Below, piece after piece: positions 9,915 through 20,467 of a stretch of 35,329 nt of DNA. Source of the DNA: Streptococcus sp. HMSC067H01 (GTDB lineage Bacteria; Bacillota; Bacilli; Lactobacillales; Streptococcaceae). The stretch is from the NCBI RefSeq assembly GCF_001814775.1, contig NZ_KV817784.1, positions 32,725 to 68,053 of the forward strand, read 5' to 3'. Position numbers and translations under genes: made by a program. The notes beneath the pieces were generated by a model. The model searched no databases, had not been told where the DNA came from, and saw only the letters and a list, made by a program, of their open reading frames with translations. Position 1 is the stretch's first letter. The number at the start of each line of letters is the position of its first letter.

Positions 9915-12900
9915 AAGAAATTGAAATCCAAGGCTTTAAGTCCTTTGCTGATAAGACCAAAGTTCTTTTTGACCAAGGGGTGACGGCGGTTGTAGGACCA
10001 AATGGCTCTGGGAAATCAAATATCACTGAAAGCCTCCGTTGGGCACTTGGTGAATCTAGTGTAAAGAGTCTTCGTGGCGGGAAGATGCCTGATGTCATCT
10101 TTGCAGGAACAGAAAGTCGGAAGCCTCTAAACTACGCTTCTGTTATTGTTACTTTGGATAACCAAGATGGCTTTATCAAGGATGCAGGCCAGGAAATCAA
10201 GGTGGAGCGTCACATCTATCGTACTGGAGACAGTGAATACAAGATTGACGGTAAAAAAGTTCGTCTTCGTGATATTCATGACCTTTTCTTGGATACTGGA
10301 CTTGGGCGCGATTCCTTCTCTATTATTTCCCAAGGGAAGGTCGAAGAAATCTTTAACTCCAAACCTGAGGAACGCCGCGCTATTTTTGAAGAAGCGGCCG
10401 GAGTTTTAAAATATAAAACTCGTCGCAAAGAGACGGAAAGTAAACTGCAACAAACTCAAGACAATCTAGACCGCTTGGAAGATATCATTTATGAGTTAGA
10501 TAATCAAATCAAACCATTAGAAAAGCAAGCAGCAACAGCTCGTAAATTTATGAACTTGGACGGTCAGCGTAAAGCCATCTACTTAGATGTTTTAGTTGCA
10601 CAAATTCAAGCCAATAAGACTGAATTGGATGTGACAGAAGAAGAATTAAACCAAGTCCAAGAACTGTTGACTAGTTATTATCAAAAACGTCAAGACTTAG
10701 AAGAAGAGAACCAAAGTCTCAAAAAGAAACGTCATGATTTGCAGGCTGAGATGGCAAAAGACCAGTCAAGCTTGATGGATTTGACTGCTTTAATCAGTGA
10801 TTTGGAACGTAAGTTGGCCTTGTCTAAACTGGAGACTGAGCAGGTTGCTCTCAATCAACAAGAGGCACAGGCTCGTTTGGCTAGTTTGGACGAAAAGAGA
10901 AATGTTCTCATTCAAGAGAAGGAAGAAAAAGAAATAAATCTCAGTCAGTTAGAAGAAAATCTAGCAGTCAATACCAAGGAGCTCAATCGTTTAGAAGCTG
11001 AGTTGTTAGCTTTTTCTGATGATCCAGACCAAATGATTGAGCAATTGCGTGAACGTTTCGTTGCCCTTTTACAAGAAGAAGCTGATGTGTCTAACCAGCT
11101 GACACGTATTGAAAATGACCTTGAAAATAGTCGCCAACAGACTCAAAAGCAAGAAGAACAATTGGAGTCCTTGAAGGAACAATTAGCTTCTGCTAAGTCT
11201 AAGGCAAGTGAACAAGAGGCTGATCTAAAATCAGCAAAAGAAAAAGTACAGACCTTACTTGCTGACTATCAGACGCATGCTAAACAGGAAGAAGAACAAA
11301 AGCAGGCTTATCAAAGTCAGCAAAATCAACTTTTTGACCGCTTGGATAGTCTGAAAAACAAGCAGGCCAAGGCGCAAAGTTTGGAAAACATTCTTAAAAA
11401 CCATAGTAATTTCTATGCAGGTGTTAAGAGTGTCTTACAAGAGAAAAATCGCCTAGGAGGTATTGTTGGAGCTGTTAGTGAACATTTAACCTTTGCTGTT
11501 CGTTATCAGACAGCACTTGAAATTGCCCTTGGTGCAAGTAGCCAACATATCATCGTTGAAGATGAACAGGCAGCGACTAAGGCTATCGACTTCCTTAAAC
11601 GAAATCGAACTGGTCGTGCGACTTTCCTGCCTTTGACAACTATTAAGGCTCGTAGCATTTCAGGTCAGAATCAAGATGTGATTGCCTCAAGTCCTGGTTT
11701 TCTTGGTATGGCAGATGAACTGGTTACCTTTGATGCCCAGCATGAAGCTATTTTTAAAAACTTGCTAGCTACAACAGCAATCTTTGATACGGTTGAGCAT
11801 GCGCGTGATGCAGCTCGTAAGGTGCGCTATCAGGTTCGAATGGTAACGCTAGATGGTACAGAATTGCGAACAGGTGGTTCTTATGCTGGTGGTGCCAATC
11901 GTCAAAATAACAGCATTTTTATCAAGCCTGAATTAGAACAGTTGCAAAAAGAGATTGCTCAAGAAGAAAAGCTTCTTAGTCAGGAAGAAGAAAAACTGAA
12001 AACAGTTCAAGAAAACTTAGCTACCCTCACTCAGACTTTGGAAACTATTAAGTCTCAAGGAGAGCAAGCTCGTATAGAGGAGCAGGGCTTATATCTTGCT
12101 TATCAACAAACTTGCCAGCAAGTCGAAGAACTCGAAACACTTCTAGAACTTCAGGAAAAAGAATTAAACAATCTCAGAGGTGGAGATTGGCAAGCTGAAA
12201 AAGAAAAATGCCAAGAACGTCTTTCGCTCATTGCAACTGAAAAGCAAAAGCTTGAATCAGAAATTGAAGAAATCAAGTCTAATAAAAATGCTATTCAGGA
12301 ACGTTACCAAAACTTGCAGGATAAACTTTCCCAAGAACGTCTGCTCAAAACAGAAATGATAGGACAAAAACGTTACGAAGTTGCAGATATTGAACGGATT
12401 AACAAAGAACTTGAGAACCTCAATATCGAGCAAGATGAAATCGAACGTCTTCTCCAAGAAAAGGTAGACAATCTTGAAAAAGTTGATACAGAACTTTTGA
12501 CCAAGCAGGAAGCAGAAGCCAAGAGTCAGAAGGAAGAAATTCAACAAGGGCTCATTCGCAAGCAGTTTGAACTGGATGATATTGAAGGACAGTTGGATGA
12601 TATTGCAAGTCATTTAGAACAAGCTCGTCAGCAAAATGAAGAATGGATTCGTAAGCATACACGAGCGGAAGCAACCAAAGAAAAAATTACGGACCGCCTT
12701 CGTTATCTTCAAGGTCAACTGACTGAAGAATATCAGATTAGCTATACGGAAGCTTTAGAACAAGCCAATACCTTAGAAGATTTGGCTGTCGCTGAACAAG
12801 AGGTCAAGGATTTAGAAAAATCCATCCGTTCACTTGGTCCAGTCAATCTGGATGCCATTGAACAGTTTGACGAAGTTCACGAACGCTTGGAATTCTTAAA

Positions 12901-13444
12901 TAGTCAGCGTGATGACATTCTTTCAGCTAAAAATCTTCTTCTTGAAACCATTACAGAAATGAATGATGAAGTAAAGGAACGCTTTAAATCAACCTTTGAA
13001 GCGATTCGTGAATCCTTCAAAGTGACCTTCAAGCAGATGTTTGGTGGTGGTCAAGCGGACCTAATCCTGACCGAGGGAGATTTATTGACAGCAGGTGTTG
13101 AAATCTCTGTTCAACCGCCAGGTAAGAAAATCCAATCTCTCAACCTCATGAGTGGTGGAGAGAAGGCCTTGTCAGCTCTTGCATTGCTCTTCTCAATCAT
13201 TCGTGTCAAGACCATTCCATTTGTTATTTTGGATGAAGTAGAGGCTGCACTCGATGAAGCTAACGTTAAACGCTTTGGGGATTATCTTAACCGATTTGAC
13301 AAGGATAGCCAGTTTATCGTTGTTACCCACCGTAAGGGAACCATGGCTGCCGCAGACTCTATCTATGGGGTGACCATGCAAGAATCTGGTGTCTCTAAGA
13401 TTGTTTCTGTTAAACTAAAAGATTTAGAGAATATGGATGCTTAG
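9905..13444 (+). CDS. smc: Chromosome segregation ATPase SMC
   Basis: Condensin-like ATPase that organises and segregates the chromosome with ScpA and ScpB. The 1179-residue protein is full length. It has Walker [10 protein letters not shown] near residue 31, two long coiled coils (about 170-500 and 670-1000, rich in E, Q, K), a hinge between them (about 505-660, with GGIVGAV and the conserved RTGGSYAGG region), then the ABC signature [10 protein letters not shown] near 1080 and Walker [13 protein letters not shown] near 1104. Translation is probably coupled to rnc. ScpA/B are not in the window. Confidence 0.98.
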   Translation: MYLKEIEIQGFKSFADKTKVLFDQGVTAVVGPNGSGKSNITESLRWALGESSVKSLRGGKMPDVIFAGTESRKPLNYASVIVTLDNQDGFIKDAGQEIKVERHIYRTGDSEYKIDGKKVRLRDIHDLFLDTGLGRDSFSIISQGKVEEIFNSKPEERRAIFEEAAGVLKYKTRRKETESKLQQTQDNLDRLEDIIYELDNQIKPLEKQAATARKFMNLDGQRKAIYLDVLVAQIQANKTELDVTEEELNQVQELLTSYYQKRQDLEEENQSLKKKRHDLQAEMAKDQSSLMDLTALISDLERKLALSKLETEQVALNQQEAQARLASLDEKRNVLIQEKEEKEINLSQLEENLAVNTKELNRLEAELLAFSDDPDQMIEQLRERFVALLQEEADVSNQLTRIENDLENSRQQTQKQEEQLESLKEQLASAKSKASEQEADLKSAKEKVQTLLADYQTHAKQEEEQKQAYQSQQNQLFDRLDSLKNKQAKAQSLENILKNHSNFYAGVKSVLQEKNRLGGIVGAVSEHLTFAVRYQTALEIALGASSQHIIVEDEQAATKAIDFLKRNRTGRATFLPLTTIKARSISGQNQDVIASSPGFLGMADELVTFDAQHEAIFKNLLATTAIFDTVEHARDAARKVRYQVRMVTLDGTELRTGGSYAGGANRQNNSIFIKPELEQLQKEIAQEEKLLSQEEEKLKTVQENLATLTQTLETIKSQGEQARIEEQGLYLAYQQTCQQVEELETLLELQEKELNNLRGGDWQAEKEKCQERLSLIATEKQKLESEIEEIKSNKNAIQERYQNLQDKLSQERLLKTEMIGQKRYEVADIERINKELENLNIEQDEIERLLQEKVDNLEKVDTELLTKQEAEAKSQKEEIQQGLIRKQFELDDIEGQLDDIASHLEQARQQNEEWIRKHTRAEATKEKITDRLRYLQGQLTEEYQISYTEALEQANTLEDLAVAEQEVKDLEKSIRSLGPVNLDAIEQFDEVHERLEFLNSQRDDILSAKNLLLETITEMNDEVKERFKSTFEAIRESFKVTFKQMFGGGQADLILTEGDLLTAGVEISVQPPGKKIQSLNLMSGGEKALSALALLFSIIRVKTIPFVILDEVEAALDEANVKRFGDYLNRFDKDSQFIVVTHRKGTMAAADSIYGVTMQESGVSKIVSVKLKDLENMDA

Positions 13445-13532
13445 TTTGTTTTCGATACAACATTTCAAGCTAAAGTCTTTAGAATGACCTTCAAGAAGTC
13501 GGAGGGTTACAAAAATAAATTGAGGAGCTTAT

Positions 13533-14192
13533 ATGGATTTTGACCTATTCCTAATGATCTGTAATTATATTGGGACTATAGCCTTCGCGGCTTCAGGAGC
13601 CATCAAAGGATTTGGTAAACGTTTAGATATTTTTGGAATTAGTTTATTGGCAATTGTAACGGCAGTAGGCGGTGGAATTTTGAGAGATTCTATTATCAGT
13701 CGTTTTCCTTCCTCTCTTGCTGATCCCAGCCCGATTTATCTTGCAATACTAGTGGCTGTGATTATGTATGCCTTTGTGACATCCAAACAAGCCAATGCTA
13801 GTCAAGAAAAAAAATTCTACAAGTGGCTTAGAGAAGCCTATCTCATCTTTGACTCCATTGGCTTGATTATCTTCTCTCTAATCGGAGCTACAGCCTTAGC
13901 TGATAGTAAATTGAACTTGATGTCTGCAGGGATTTTGGCCTGTTTAACGGGAGCAGGTGGGGGGATCATCCGAGACCTTTTGATTAACGAAGTTCCAAGT
14001 GTCCTAAAAGAAGATATCTATGCCCTTCTATCTTTCGTAATTGGAGTTATTTATTATTGGTTAACCTTTGTGTTCCATTTTCCAAGAATCAGTGTATTTA
14101 TTATTCTTTCGATTGTTGGATTTGTGATTCGACTTTGTATTATTAAGTTCAAGCTCTCTTTGCCAAATATGGATAAGAGAACCTTGAATTGA
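13533..14192 (+). CDS. TRIC-type cation channel family membrane protein (YicG/UPF0126-like)
   Basis: A 219-residue integral membrane protein with about seven hydrophobic segments arranged as two similar halves, each with a glycine-rich motif: AVGGGILRDSI near residue 48 and GAGGGIIRDLL near 140. This internal duplication is typical of the bacterial UPF0126 family, related to the trimeric intracellular cation channels; prokaryotic members conduct potassium or other monovalent cations. GAGGAG lies just before the ATG. It follows smc by 88 bases with no clear terminator between and is closed by its own terminator. The physiological role in streptococci is not established. Confidence 0.85.
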   Translation: MDFDLFLMICNYIGTIAFAASGAIKGFGKRLDIFGISLLAIVTAVGGGILRDSIISRFPSSLADPSPIYLAILVAVIMYAFVTSKQANASQEKKFYKWLREAYLIFDSIGLIIFSLIGATALADSKLNLMSAGILACLTGAGGGIIRDLLINEVPSVLKEDIYALLSFVIGVIYYWLTFVFHFPRISVFIILSIVGFVIRLCIIKFKLSLPNMDKRTLN

Positions 14193-14250
14193 TGAATGGC
14201 TGAAAGTTTGATTCTAAACCCGTAAATAAGTTTAAAATAGTCATTTTATC

Positions 14251-14287
14251 AGCGTCTAATCTCATGTGGATTAGGCGTTATTTTTTT
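14251..14287 (+). terminator. Terminator after the TRIC-like gene
   Basis: GCGTCTAATC (14252-14261) pairs with GATTAGGCGT (14269-14278, two G-U type pairs), followed by a seven-T run at 14281-14287. Confidence 0.8.
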
Positions 14288-14364
14288 GCAAATACGGGAA
14301 ATTAATGATGTAAAGATTAATTTTTGCTAATATATTTGTAATTTAGAATAAGGTAGGAATAGCA

Positions 14365-14944
14365 ATGAGTAATTTGAAACATTCAGTTGATTTTATTAAA
14401 GAAATAGAGAAATTAAAGTCAGTAACAAGATTTAATAGAACTCTTGATGGCAGATTTGAAAATAGTGCCGAGCATTCCTGGCAGGGTGCCATAGCTGCGA
14501 TGGTTCTTCAAGATTATTATCCTGAAAAATTGAATATGGAAAAAGTGATTCCTATGTTATTGATTCATGATTTAGGTGAGATTTATGCCGGAGATACTTG
14601 GGTTTTTGATGATGAAAAAAAGGTTCATTCTCATGATAGAGAGTTAGAATCTATAGAAAAAACAATGAGCCTCCTTCCAGAAGAAAAATATTTACAAATG
14701 AAAAATTCGTGGTTGGAATTTGAAAAAGGGGCAGAGTGCTGAAGCAAGATATGCAAGAGTGATCGACGCCTTGGTACCGCTGATTAATCACTTGGAAGTG
14801 TCAGAATTCAATTATAATCCTGATAATATCAGTGCAGACATGGTATTAGAAAAGAAAAAGTTCATAAAAAGTGAATCGGAAGAATTATGGAAACTGACGG
14901 AAAACTTGATTCAGGAAAGTGTGGAAAAGGGCTTATATTTTTAA
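14365..14944 (+). pseudogene. HD-domain phosphohydrolase (YfbR/HDDC2-like), frameshifted
   Basis: Two adjacent frames together make one HD-domain protein of about 192 residues. The first frame (14365-14742) carries the metal-binding pattern: EHSW near residue 33, then LLIHDLGEIYAGD near 70. It stops after EFEKGAEC. Reading one base later at the GGGG run (14728-14731) gives EFEKGQSAEARYARVIDALVPL, which continues to 14944 and contains the final conserved aspartate. So one extra G in an AAAAAGGGG tract splits the gene. The family includes 5'-deoxynucleotidases. Whether the break is real, a sequencing error or slippage-prone cannot be told from one sequence. The region is more AT-rich than the flanking core genes. 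Confidence 0.85.
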
Positions 14945-15058
14945 TAACAGTTAGCCTAATAGAAGATAGAATTTTAACTGGAGAATGGAAATATATATGA
15001 TTAAACTTGTCACAACTGAAATCGGAATAAGGAAATTGATACAATAAAATACAAAGAC

Positions 15059-15090
15059 AGCCTTGGAATAAGCTATTTCCAAGGCTTTTT
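15059..15090 (+). terminator. Terminator downstream of the HD gene
   Basis: AGCCTTGGAA (15059-15068) and TTCCAAGGCT (15077-15086) form a perfect 10-bp stem followed by five T residues. Bases 14945-15058 hold no convincing gene, only a 16-codon ATG frame from 14998. Confidence 0.85.
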
Positions 15091-15169
15091 AGCTATCTAT
15101 AGATATAAGGAAAAAGTTGTTAGAGTAGATGATTTTTATTAGATACCCTTGATTATACCGTAGAGAATA

Positions 15170-15637
15170 TTAGTCAAATAAAATTGTTTTGTTTTCACTA
15201 ATGCATTTCTTATTATCATCCCAATAGTTAATACTTTCAAAGCTTCCTTTTCTTAAATAAAGTGGTAGCCTTTTTCTTATTTCATCTTGCATTGGTATTT
15301 TATCAATATCTTTTAGATTCCACCATTTTGGCTCTCCTTCAGCAGATATACTTAGTTCACCAGTAAACTGAGTACATAAAAAGTCATAGAAGACAAATCT
15401 CTCATTACCAATTGAATTAGTAAAGCCTGAAATTCCTTTTAATTCAAGATTTAATGCAGTGAGTCCAGTCTCTTCCTTAAGTTCCCGTAATGCGGCTTCA
15501 AAAAAACTTTCAGGGAATTCAACTTTTCCCCCCGGTGGAATCCAACCAGGAAAATTATCGTGCTGTCTATTAAGTAATAAAATTTCTTGATTTTTCAAAA
15601 CGCAAATATTAACCCAGTTTTTGATTTTTTCAGTCAT
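15170..15637 (-). CDS. NUDIX hydrolase
   Basis: A 155-residue NUDIX-family pyrophosphatase. The Nudix box is complete: GGKVEFPESFFEAALRELKEETGL (about residues 38-61; shown here only to locate it by its key pattern G-x5-E-x7-RE-L-x-EE-x-G-L). The substrate could be an oxidised or other nucleoside diphosphate derivative; the sequence does not decide it. A longer frame opens at 15673, but TTGGAGG lies seven bases before the ATG at 15637. It is convergent to the broken HD gene, another nucleotide-metabolism family, and is AT-rich like it, so the two may have arrived together. Confidence 0.85.
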   Translation of the reverse strand: MTEKIKNWVNICVLKNQEILLLNRQHDNFPGWIPPGGKVEFPESFFEAALRELKEETGLTALNLELKGISGFTNSIGNERFVFYDFLCTQFTGELSISAEGEPKWWNLKDIDKIPMQDEIRKRLPLYLRKGSFESINYWDDNKKCISENKTILFD

Positions 15638-15970
15638 ATTATTAACCTCCAACAAGTATTTTTTCATATGCAAGATTATATGTCAAGAACTATATGCTCT
15701 TTATGATTGTGACAAATGTATCTCAGCCAAAGATTGATAATTTTTACGCAATAGCTGATGAACTCTCAGAATAGACTTCAATCAAGAACTTTGGAAGAAA
15801 AGTGTTGAGAGGTTGGATATAAAAGAAGGTAAGCAAATCAGCCTGGCCTTTAAATTGGCCCTACGGATTGATTTTTAGTATACTAAGGTGTGTCAATTCA
15901 GCACGTCTTTTTTTACTTTTTCTATGGTATAATAGAAGGTAGATTTATTAATTGGAGTATGAAGAATATT
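15638..15970. other. Gap with possible gene relic and hairpin
   Basis: About 330 bases without an intact gene. Plus-strand reading from about 15727 gives KIDNFYAIADELSE, stop, TSIKNFGRKVLRGWI, stop, which looks like decayed coding sequence but matches no family I know. A stem of AAATCA...GGCC/GGCC...TGATTT at 15835-15876 followed by T residues may be a terminator. The promoter for the next gene is at the right end. Confidence 0.3.
15925..15933 (+). promoter_or_regulatory. Extended -10 promoter of the HAD-HAD-ftsY operon
   Basis: TGG-TATAAT at 15925-15933 with no good -35, 38 bases before the first start codon. Confidence 0.65.
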
Positions 15971-16762
15971 ATGATTAAATTAGTAGCAACGGATATGGAC
16001 GGTACTTTTTTGGATGGTGCCGGTCAATTTGATATGGAGCGTCTGAAAAAGTTGCTCCATTCTTATCAAGAAAAAGGAATCTACTTTGCTGTTGCATCTG
16101 GTCGTGGGCTTTTGTCACTTGAAAAGCATTTTGCGGATGTTAAAGATGAGATTATTTTCATTGCTGAAAATGGGAGTCTCGTTCGTTTCCATGGAGAGGA
16201 CCTTTATGAAGCAACCATGCCTCGTGATTTTTACCTATCAACATTTGAAAAGCTAAAGACTTCACCATATTTTGATGAGAAAAAGATGCTCTTGACCGGT
16301 AAGAAGGCTTGCTATGTCTTAGATACAGTAGATGAAATCTATCTTATGTTTAGCCATCATTACAATGAAAATATCAAAAAAGTAGCCAGACTAGAAGATA
16401 TTACCGATGAGATTTTCAAATTCACAACTAACTTTACTGAAGAAACGGTTGACGCTGGAGAAGCTTGGGTCAATGAACATGTTCCTGGAGTCAAGGCTAT
16501 GACGACAGGCTTTGAATCCATTGACATCGTTTTAGACCATGTTGACAAGGGAGTTGCTATTGTTGAATTGGCTAAGAAATTGAATCTAGATATGGATCAA
16601 GTGATGGCCTTTGGTGATAATCTAAATGATCTTCACATGATGCAAGTGGTTGGGCACCCAGTGGCACCTGAAAATGCACGTCCAGAGATTTTAGAATTAG
16701 CTGAAACTGTTATTGGACACCACAAGGACCAATCAGTTATCGCTTATATGGAGGAATTGTAA
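15971..16762 (+). CDS. Cof-type HAD phosphatase (first copy)
   Basis: A 263-residue haloacid-dehalogenase-superfamily hydrolase of the Cof/IIB group, probably dephosphorylating sugar phosphates or similar metabolites. Motif I DMDGTFLD is at residues about 9-16, motif II in AVASGRG near 41, and motif IV GDNLNDLHMM near 215. A longer frame opens at 15890, upstream of the promoter, and is rejected; the ATG at 15959 is too close to GGAG, so the ATG at 15971, which gives the usual MIKLVATDMDG start, is preferred. The stop overlaps the next gene's start (TAATG). It is followed by a second Cof protein and ftsY, an order I recall in S. pneumoniae. Confidence 0.9.
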   Translation: MIKLVATDMDGTFLDGAGQFDMERLKKLLHSYQEKGIYFAVASGRGLLSLEKHFADVKDEIIFIAENGSLVRFHGEDLYEATMPRDFYLSTFEKLKTSPYFDEKKMLLTGKKACYVLDTVDEIYLMFSHHYNENIKKVARLEDITDEIFKFTTNFTEETVDAGEAWVNEHVPGVKAMTTGFESIDIVLDHVDKGVAIVELAKKLNLDMDQVMAFGDNLNDLHMMQVVGHPVAPENARPEILELAETVIGHHKDQSVIAYMEEL

Positions 16763-17580
16763 TGGCAGATATTAAATTAATTGCTTTGGACTTAGATGGA
16801 ACCTTGCTGACGACAGACAAGAAATTGACGGATCGTACCAAGGCAACTTTAAAGGCTGCGCGTGATCAGGGTGTCAAAGTGGTACTAACAACTGGGCGTC
16901 CCCTCAAAGCTATGGATTTCTTCCTCAAAGAGCTCGGAACAGACGGTCATGAGGATGAATATACCATTACTTTTAATGGAGGATTGGTTCAGAAAAATAC
17001 AGGTGAAATCCTCGATAAGACAGTATTCTCTATTGATGATGTGACACGTATTTACGAGGAAACTGAAAAACTAGGCATTCCTTTAGATGCCATTTCAGAA
17101 GGTACAGTTTACCAAATCCAATCAGATCAAGAAAGTCTTTACGCCAAGTTTAACCCTGTTTTAAACTTTGTTCCAATTGACTTTGAAGATTTGTCTAGTC
17201 AAATGACCTACAACAAATGTGTGACCGCTTTTGCTCAAGAACCACTGGATGCCGCAATTGCTAATATTTCACCAGACTTGTTTAACAATTATGAAATTTT
17301 TAAATCTCGCGACATGCTTTTGGAATGGTCACCAAAGAACGTTCATAAGGCTACTGGATTAGCTAAATTGATCGACTATCTAGGAATTGACCAAAGTCAA
17401 GTGATGGCTTGTGGAGATGAGGCCAATGACCTTTCCATGATTGAATGGGCAGGACTCGGTGTTGCTATGCAAAATGCTGTGCCTGAGGTCAAGGAAGTTG
17501 CAAATGTAGTAACCCCTATGACCAATGACGAGGAAGCTGTTGCCTGGGCCATTGAAAAATATGTACTGAAGGAGAACTAA
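16762..17580 (+). CDS. Cof-type HAD phosphatase (second copy)
   Basis: A 272-residue HAD-superfamily Cof-type protein with motif I DLDGTLLT at residues about 9-16, the threonine of motif II in VLTTGRP near 42, and motif IV CGDEANDLSMIEWA near 214. It is related to the upstream gene but clearly diverged, so the pair is an old duplication or paired recruitment. Substrate unknown; such enzymes usually act on phosphosugars, pyridoxal phosphate or FMN. It overlaps the upstream gene by one base and ends two bases before ftsY, so all three are cotranscribed. Confidence 0.9.
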   Translation: MADIKLIALDLDGTLLTTDKKLTDRTKATLKAARDQGVKVVLTTGRPLKAMDFFLKELGTDGHEDEYTITFNGGLVQKNTGEILDKTVFSIDDVTRIYEETEKLGIPLDAISEGTVYQIQSDQESLYAKFNPVLNFVPIDFEDLSSQMTYNKCVTAFAQEPLDAAIANISPDLFNNYEIFKSRDMLLEWSPKNVHKATGLAKLIDYLGIDQSQVMACGDEANDLSMIEWAGLGVAMQNAVPEVKEVANVVTPMTNDEEAVAWAIEKYVLKEN

Positions 17581-17582
17581 GA

Positions 17583-18941
17583 ATGGGATTATTTGACCGT
17601 TTATTTGGGAGAAAAGAAGAACCAAAAATCGAAGAAGTCGTTAAAGAAGCTTTGGAAAACCTTGATTTATCGGATGATAGCCAGCAAACTGAGTCGCTAG
17701 AATCTGAAAATATCGAGGTCAAAGAGCAAGATGGGACTGTCGTAGTCGAAGAAAATGATGAAGGCTTATTTGAAGCAGAGGTTGACGAAGAAACTATTGT
17801 CGAATCAGTTGACGAAGTGAAGGTTTCTCAAGAAGAGTTAAATCAAGTCCAAGAAGCAGATAGTCCTCAAGAGGAATCGACTCATGTTGAAAAAATTCCT
17901 TCAAATGATAGTGACAACGAAGAAACTGTTCAGCCTCAATCAGACGAAGCAGAAACAGAGTTTTCTGAAGAAGAGGAAGAAGATCTAGTAATCGAAGAAA
18001 TTCCTCAAGTTCAAGAGACTGTACAGGAAAAATATGACCGTAGTCTCAAGAAAACTCGTACGGGCTTTGGAGCTCGTTTGAATGCTTTCTTTGCTAACTT
18101 CCGCTCTGTTGATGAAGAATTCTTCGAAGAACTTGAAGAACTCTTAATCATGAGTGACGTTGGTGTACAGGTAGCTTCAAATCTCACTGAAGAATTGCGC
18201 TATGAAGCAAAACTTGAAAATGCCAAGAAACCAGATGTTCTCCGTCGTGTGATCATCGAAAAATTGGTAGAGCTTTACGAAAAAGATGGACAATACAATG
18301 AAAGCATTAACTTCCAAGATGGTTTGACAGTCATGCTCTTTGTAGGTGTTAATGGTGTCGGGAAAACAACTTCAATCGGTAAATTAGCTCACCGCTACAA
18401 ACAAGCTGGCAAGAAAGTCATGCTTGTTGCTGCAGATACCTTCCGTGCTGGTGCGGTAGCTCAGCTAGCAGAATGGGGTCGTCGTGTAGATGTTCCTGTG
18501 GTTACTGGACCTGAAAAAGCAGATCCAGCTAGTGTTGTCTTTGATGGGATGGAACGTGCAGTAGCAGAAGGTGTTGACATTTTGATGATTGATACAGCTG
18601 GCCGTTTACAAAACAAGGAAAACTTGATGGCAGAGTTGGAAAAAATTGGTCGTATCATTAAACGTGTCGTGCCAGAAGCTCCGCATGAAACCTTCCTAGC
18701 TTTGGATGCTTCAACAGGACAAAACGCTCTTGTTCAAGCCAAGGAATTTTCAAAAATTACCCCTGTTACAGGAATTGTCTTAACCAAGATTGATGGAACT
18801 GCCCGAGGTGGTGTTGTTCTGGCTATCCGTGAGGAACTCAATATTCCTGTTAAGTTGATTGGTTTTGGTGAAAAAATCGATGATATCGGTGAGTTTAACT
18901 CTGAAAACTTTATGAAGGGCCTTCTAGAAGGTTTGATATAA
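17583..18941 (+). CDS. ftsY: Signal recognition particle receptor FtsY
   Basis: Membrane-associated GTPase that receives the Ffh-ribosome complex. The 452-residue protein has an acidic, low-complexity A domain (about residues 15-145, runs of E and D) as in other streptococci, then the N domain and the G domain with GVNGVGKTTSIGK near 255, DTAGRLQNK near 338 and TKIDGTARGG near 400. The protein partner Ffh is encoded at 6929-8494 in the same window but in a separate operon. GGAGAAC precedes the ATG. It is the last gene of the HAD-HAD-ftsY operon. Confidence 0.97.
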   Translation: MGLFDRLFGRKEEPKIEEVVKEALENLDLSDDSQQTESLESENIEVKEQDGTVVVEENDEGLFEAEVDEETIVESVDEVKVSQEELNQVQEADSPQEESTHVEKIPSNDSDNEETVQPQSDEAETEFSEEEEEDLVIEEIPQVQETVQEKYDRSLKKTRTGFGARLNAFFANFRSVDEEFFEELEELLIMSDVGVQVASNLTEELRYEAKLENAKKPDVLRRVIIEKLVELYEKDGQYNESINFQDGLTVMLFVGVNGVGKTTSIGKLAHRYKQAGKKVMLVAADTFRAGAVAQLAEWGRRVDVPVVTGPEKADPASVVFDGMERAVAEGVDILMIDTAGRLQNKENLMAELEKIGRIIKRVVPEAPHETFLALDASTGQNALVQAKEFSKITPVTGIVLTKIDGTARGGVVLAIREELNIPVKLIGFGEKIDDIGEFNSENFMKGLLEGLI

Positions 18942-18979
18942 AAAAATATCCTGCAAGAATTCTTGCAGGATATTTTTTT
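18940..18979. terminator. Bidirectional terminator between ftsY and zwf
   Basis: A perfect 40-bp palindrome centred on GAATTC, with an A tract on one side and a T tract on the other, so it has the form of an intrinsic terminator for both convergent genes. The zwf stop codon begins one base after it. Confidence 0.9.
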
Positions 18980-20467
18980 CTATTCTAAACGACCATCTTT
19001 ACGATAGGCGATATCTGGTTGCCAAGTCCACTCAGCACCGTATTTTTCAAGGAGATCAAAGCTAGCTTGAGGTCCCATGCTACCAGCCTTGTAGTCATGA
19101 AGTGGAGCCCCGTTTTCAGCCCAAAGCTTCTCAATACGGTCAATCAATTTCCATGAGGCACTCACTTCATCCCAGTGGCTAAAGTTAGTTGAATTATTGT
19201 TCAAAACATCATAGATGAGTTTTTCATATGGATCTGGTGAAGCACCTGTTGCAGTTGCATCTGTTCTGTAATCAAGCGAATTAGGTGCAAGCTTAAACTC
19301 TTCACCAACCTCTTTACCGTTTAGGCTAAGTGAGAATCCTTCTGTTGGTTGGATGTAGATTGTCAAAATATTTGGTGCTAGAGGTTGATCAAAGATTGAA
19401 TCCATTTGTTTGAAGACAATGTTCACGTGTGTTCCTTTTTCAGTTAGGCGTTTACCTGTACGGAAGAAGAAAGGTACATCACGGAAGCGGTCGGTATCTA
19501 CAAAGAAGGCACCTGAAGCAAAGGTTTCTGTCATTGATTCGGGATTGACATTTGGTTCGCTACGGTAAGAGATGTATTTCATGCCATCAACTTTACCAGA
19601 ACGATATTGACCACGGATGAAGTGCTCTTTAAGTTCCTCGTCTGTAGGGTGGTAAAGGTTCTTGAAGACCTTGATTTTCTCTGCGCGAATGTCATCCTTT
19701 GTAAAGCTAGCAGGCTTGTCCATAGCAAGGAGGGAGAGAAGCTGCAGTGTATGGTTTTGCACCATGTCACGAAGGGCACCTGACTCATCATAGTAGCCTC
19801 CACGTTCTTCAACACCTAGACGTTCTGCAAAGGTAATTTGAACATTATCAATGTGTTCACGATTCCAAACATTTTCAAAAATCATATTAGCAAAACGAAT
19901 GGCAAATATGCTTTGAATCATTTCCTTGCCAAGATAGTGGTCGATACGATAGATTTGCTCTTCGTTAAAAGTAGCTAGGAGTTCTTCGTTTAATTTGCTT
20001 GCAGTCTCATAGTCGGTTCCAAAAGGTTTCTCAACGATCAAACGTTCAAAGCCTTTACCATCAACAATTTGCTCTGATTTGAGGTGTTTAGCGATGGTAC
20101 CAAAGAACTGAGGTGCCATTGAGAGAAAGAAGAGTTTGTTGTGCTCAGTCTGATATTTTTCGTTTAATTCAGCCTGAAGTTTACGTAATTCGATGTAGTG
20201 CTCAGTGTCATTAACATCGTGACTTTGATAGTAAAAATGACTCGCAAATGCTTGAGCTTCTTCCACACTATCTGCCAAATCTAAAATAGACTCGACAACG
20301 ACAGATTCGAAATACTCCTTACTCCAAGGTCTACGAGCAGTTCCAATAACAGCAAAATGATCAGAAAGATTACCTGATTTATAAAGTCTAAAAAGTGAAG
20401 GGTAGAGCTTACGTTTGGCCAAATCCCCACTTGCACCGAAAATTGTAACAATAACTTTTGATGACAT
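18980..20467 (-). CDS. zwf: Glucose-6-phosphate 1-dehydrogenase
   Basis: Oxidises glucose-6-phosphate to 6-phosphogluconolactone, making NADPH and feeding the oxidative pentose phosphate route. The 495 residues are full length. The N-terminal coenzyme motif GASGDLAKRKLYP is at residues about 10-22 and the substrate-site motif RIDHYLGKE near 175. In S. pneumoniae I recall glnP-glnQ-zwf as one GlnR-repressed operon; here zwf lies 400 bases after glnQ with a terminator, a BOX element and its own promoter between, so its coupling to nitrogen control may be weaker. Confidence 0.97.
   Translation of the reverse strand: MSSKVIVTIFGASGDLAKRKLYPSLFRLYKSGNLSDHFAVIGTARRPWSKEYFESVVVESILDLADSVEEAQAFASHFYYQSHDVNDTEHYIELRKLQAELNEKYQTEHNKLFFLSMAPQFFGTIAKHLKSEQIVDGKGFERLIVEKPFGTDYETASKLNEELLATFNEEQIYRIDHYLGKEMIQSIFAIRFANMIFENVWNREHIDNVQITFAERLGVEERGGYYDESGALRDMVQNHTLQLLSLLAMDKPASFTKDDIRAEKIKVFKNLYHPTDEELKEHFIRGQYRSGKVDGMKYISYRSEPNVNPESMTETFASGAFFVDTDRFRDVPFFFRTGKRLTEKGTHVNIVFKQMDSIFDQPLAPNILTIYIQPTEGFSLSLNGKEVGEEFKLAPNSLDYRTDATATGASPDPYEKLIYDVLNNNSTNFSHWDEVSASWKLIDRIEKLWAENGAPLHDYKAGSMGPQASFDLLEKYGAEWTWQPDIAYRKDGRLE

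Noticed and set aside
14998..15048. Sixteen-codon ATG frame after the HD gene
   Set aside because: Too short, and GGAG is too far from the ATG; no support as a gene.
14193..15970. HD and NUDIX genes as a toxin-antitoxin or defence pair
   Set aside because: They are convergent, have separate control and belong to common nucleotide-metabolism families; proximity alone is not enough.
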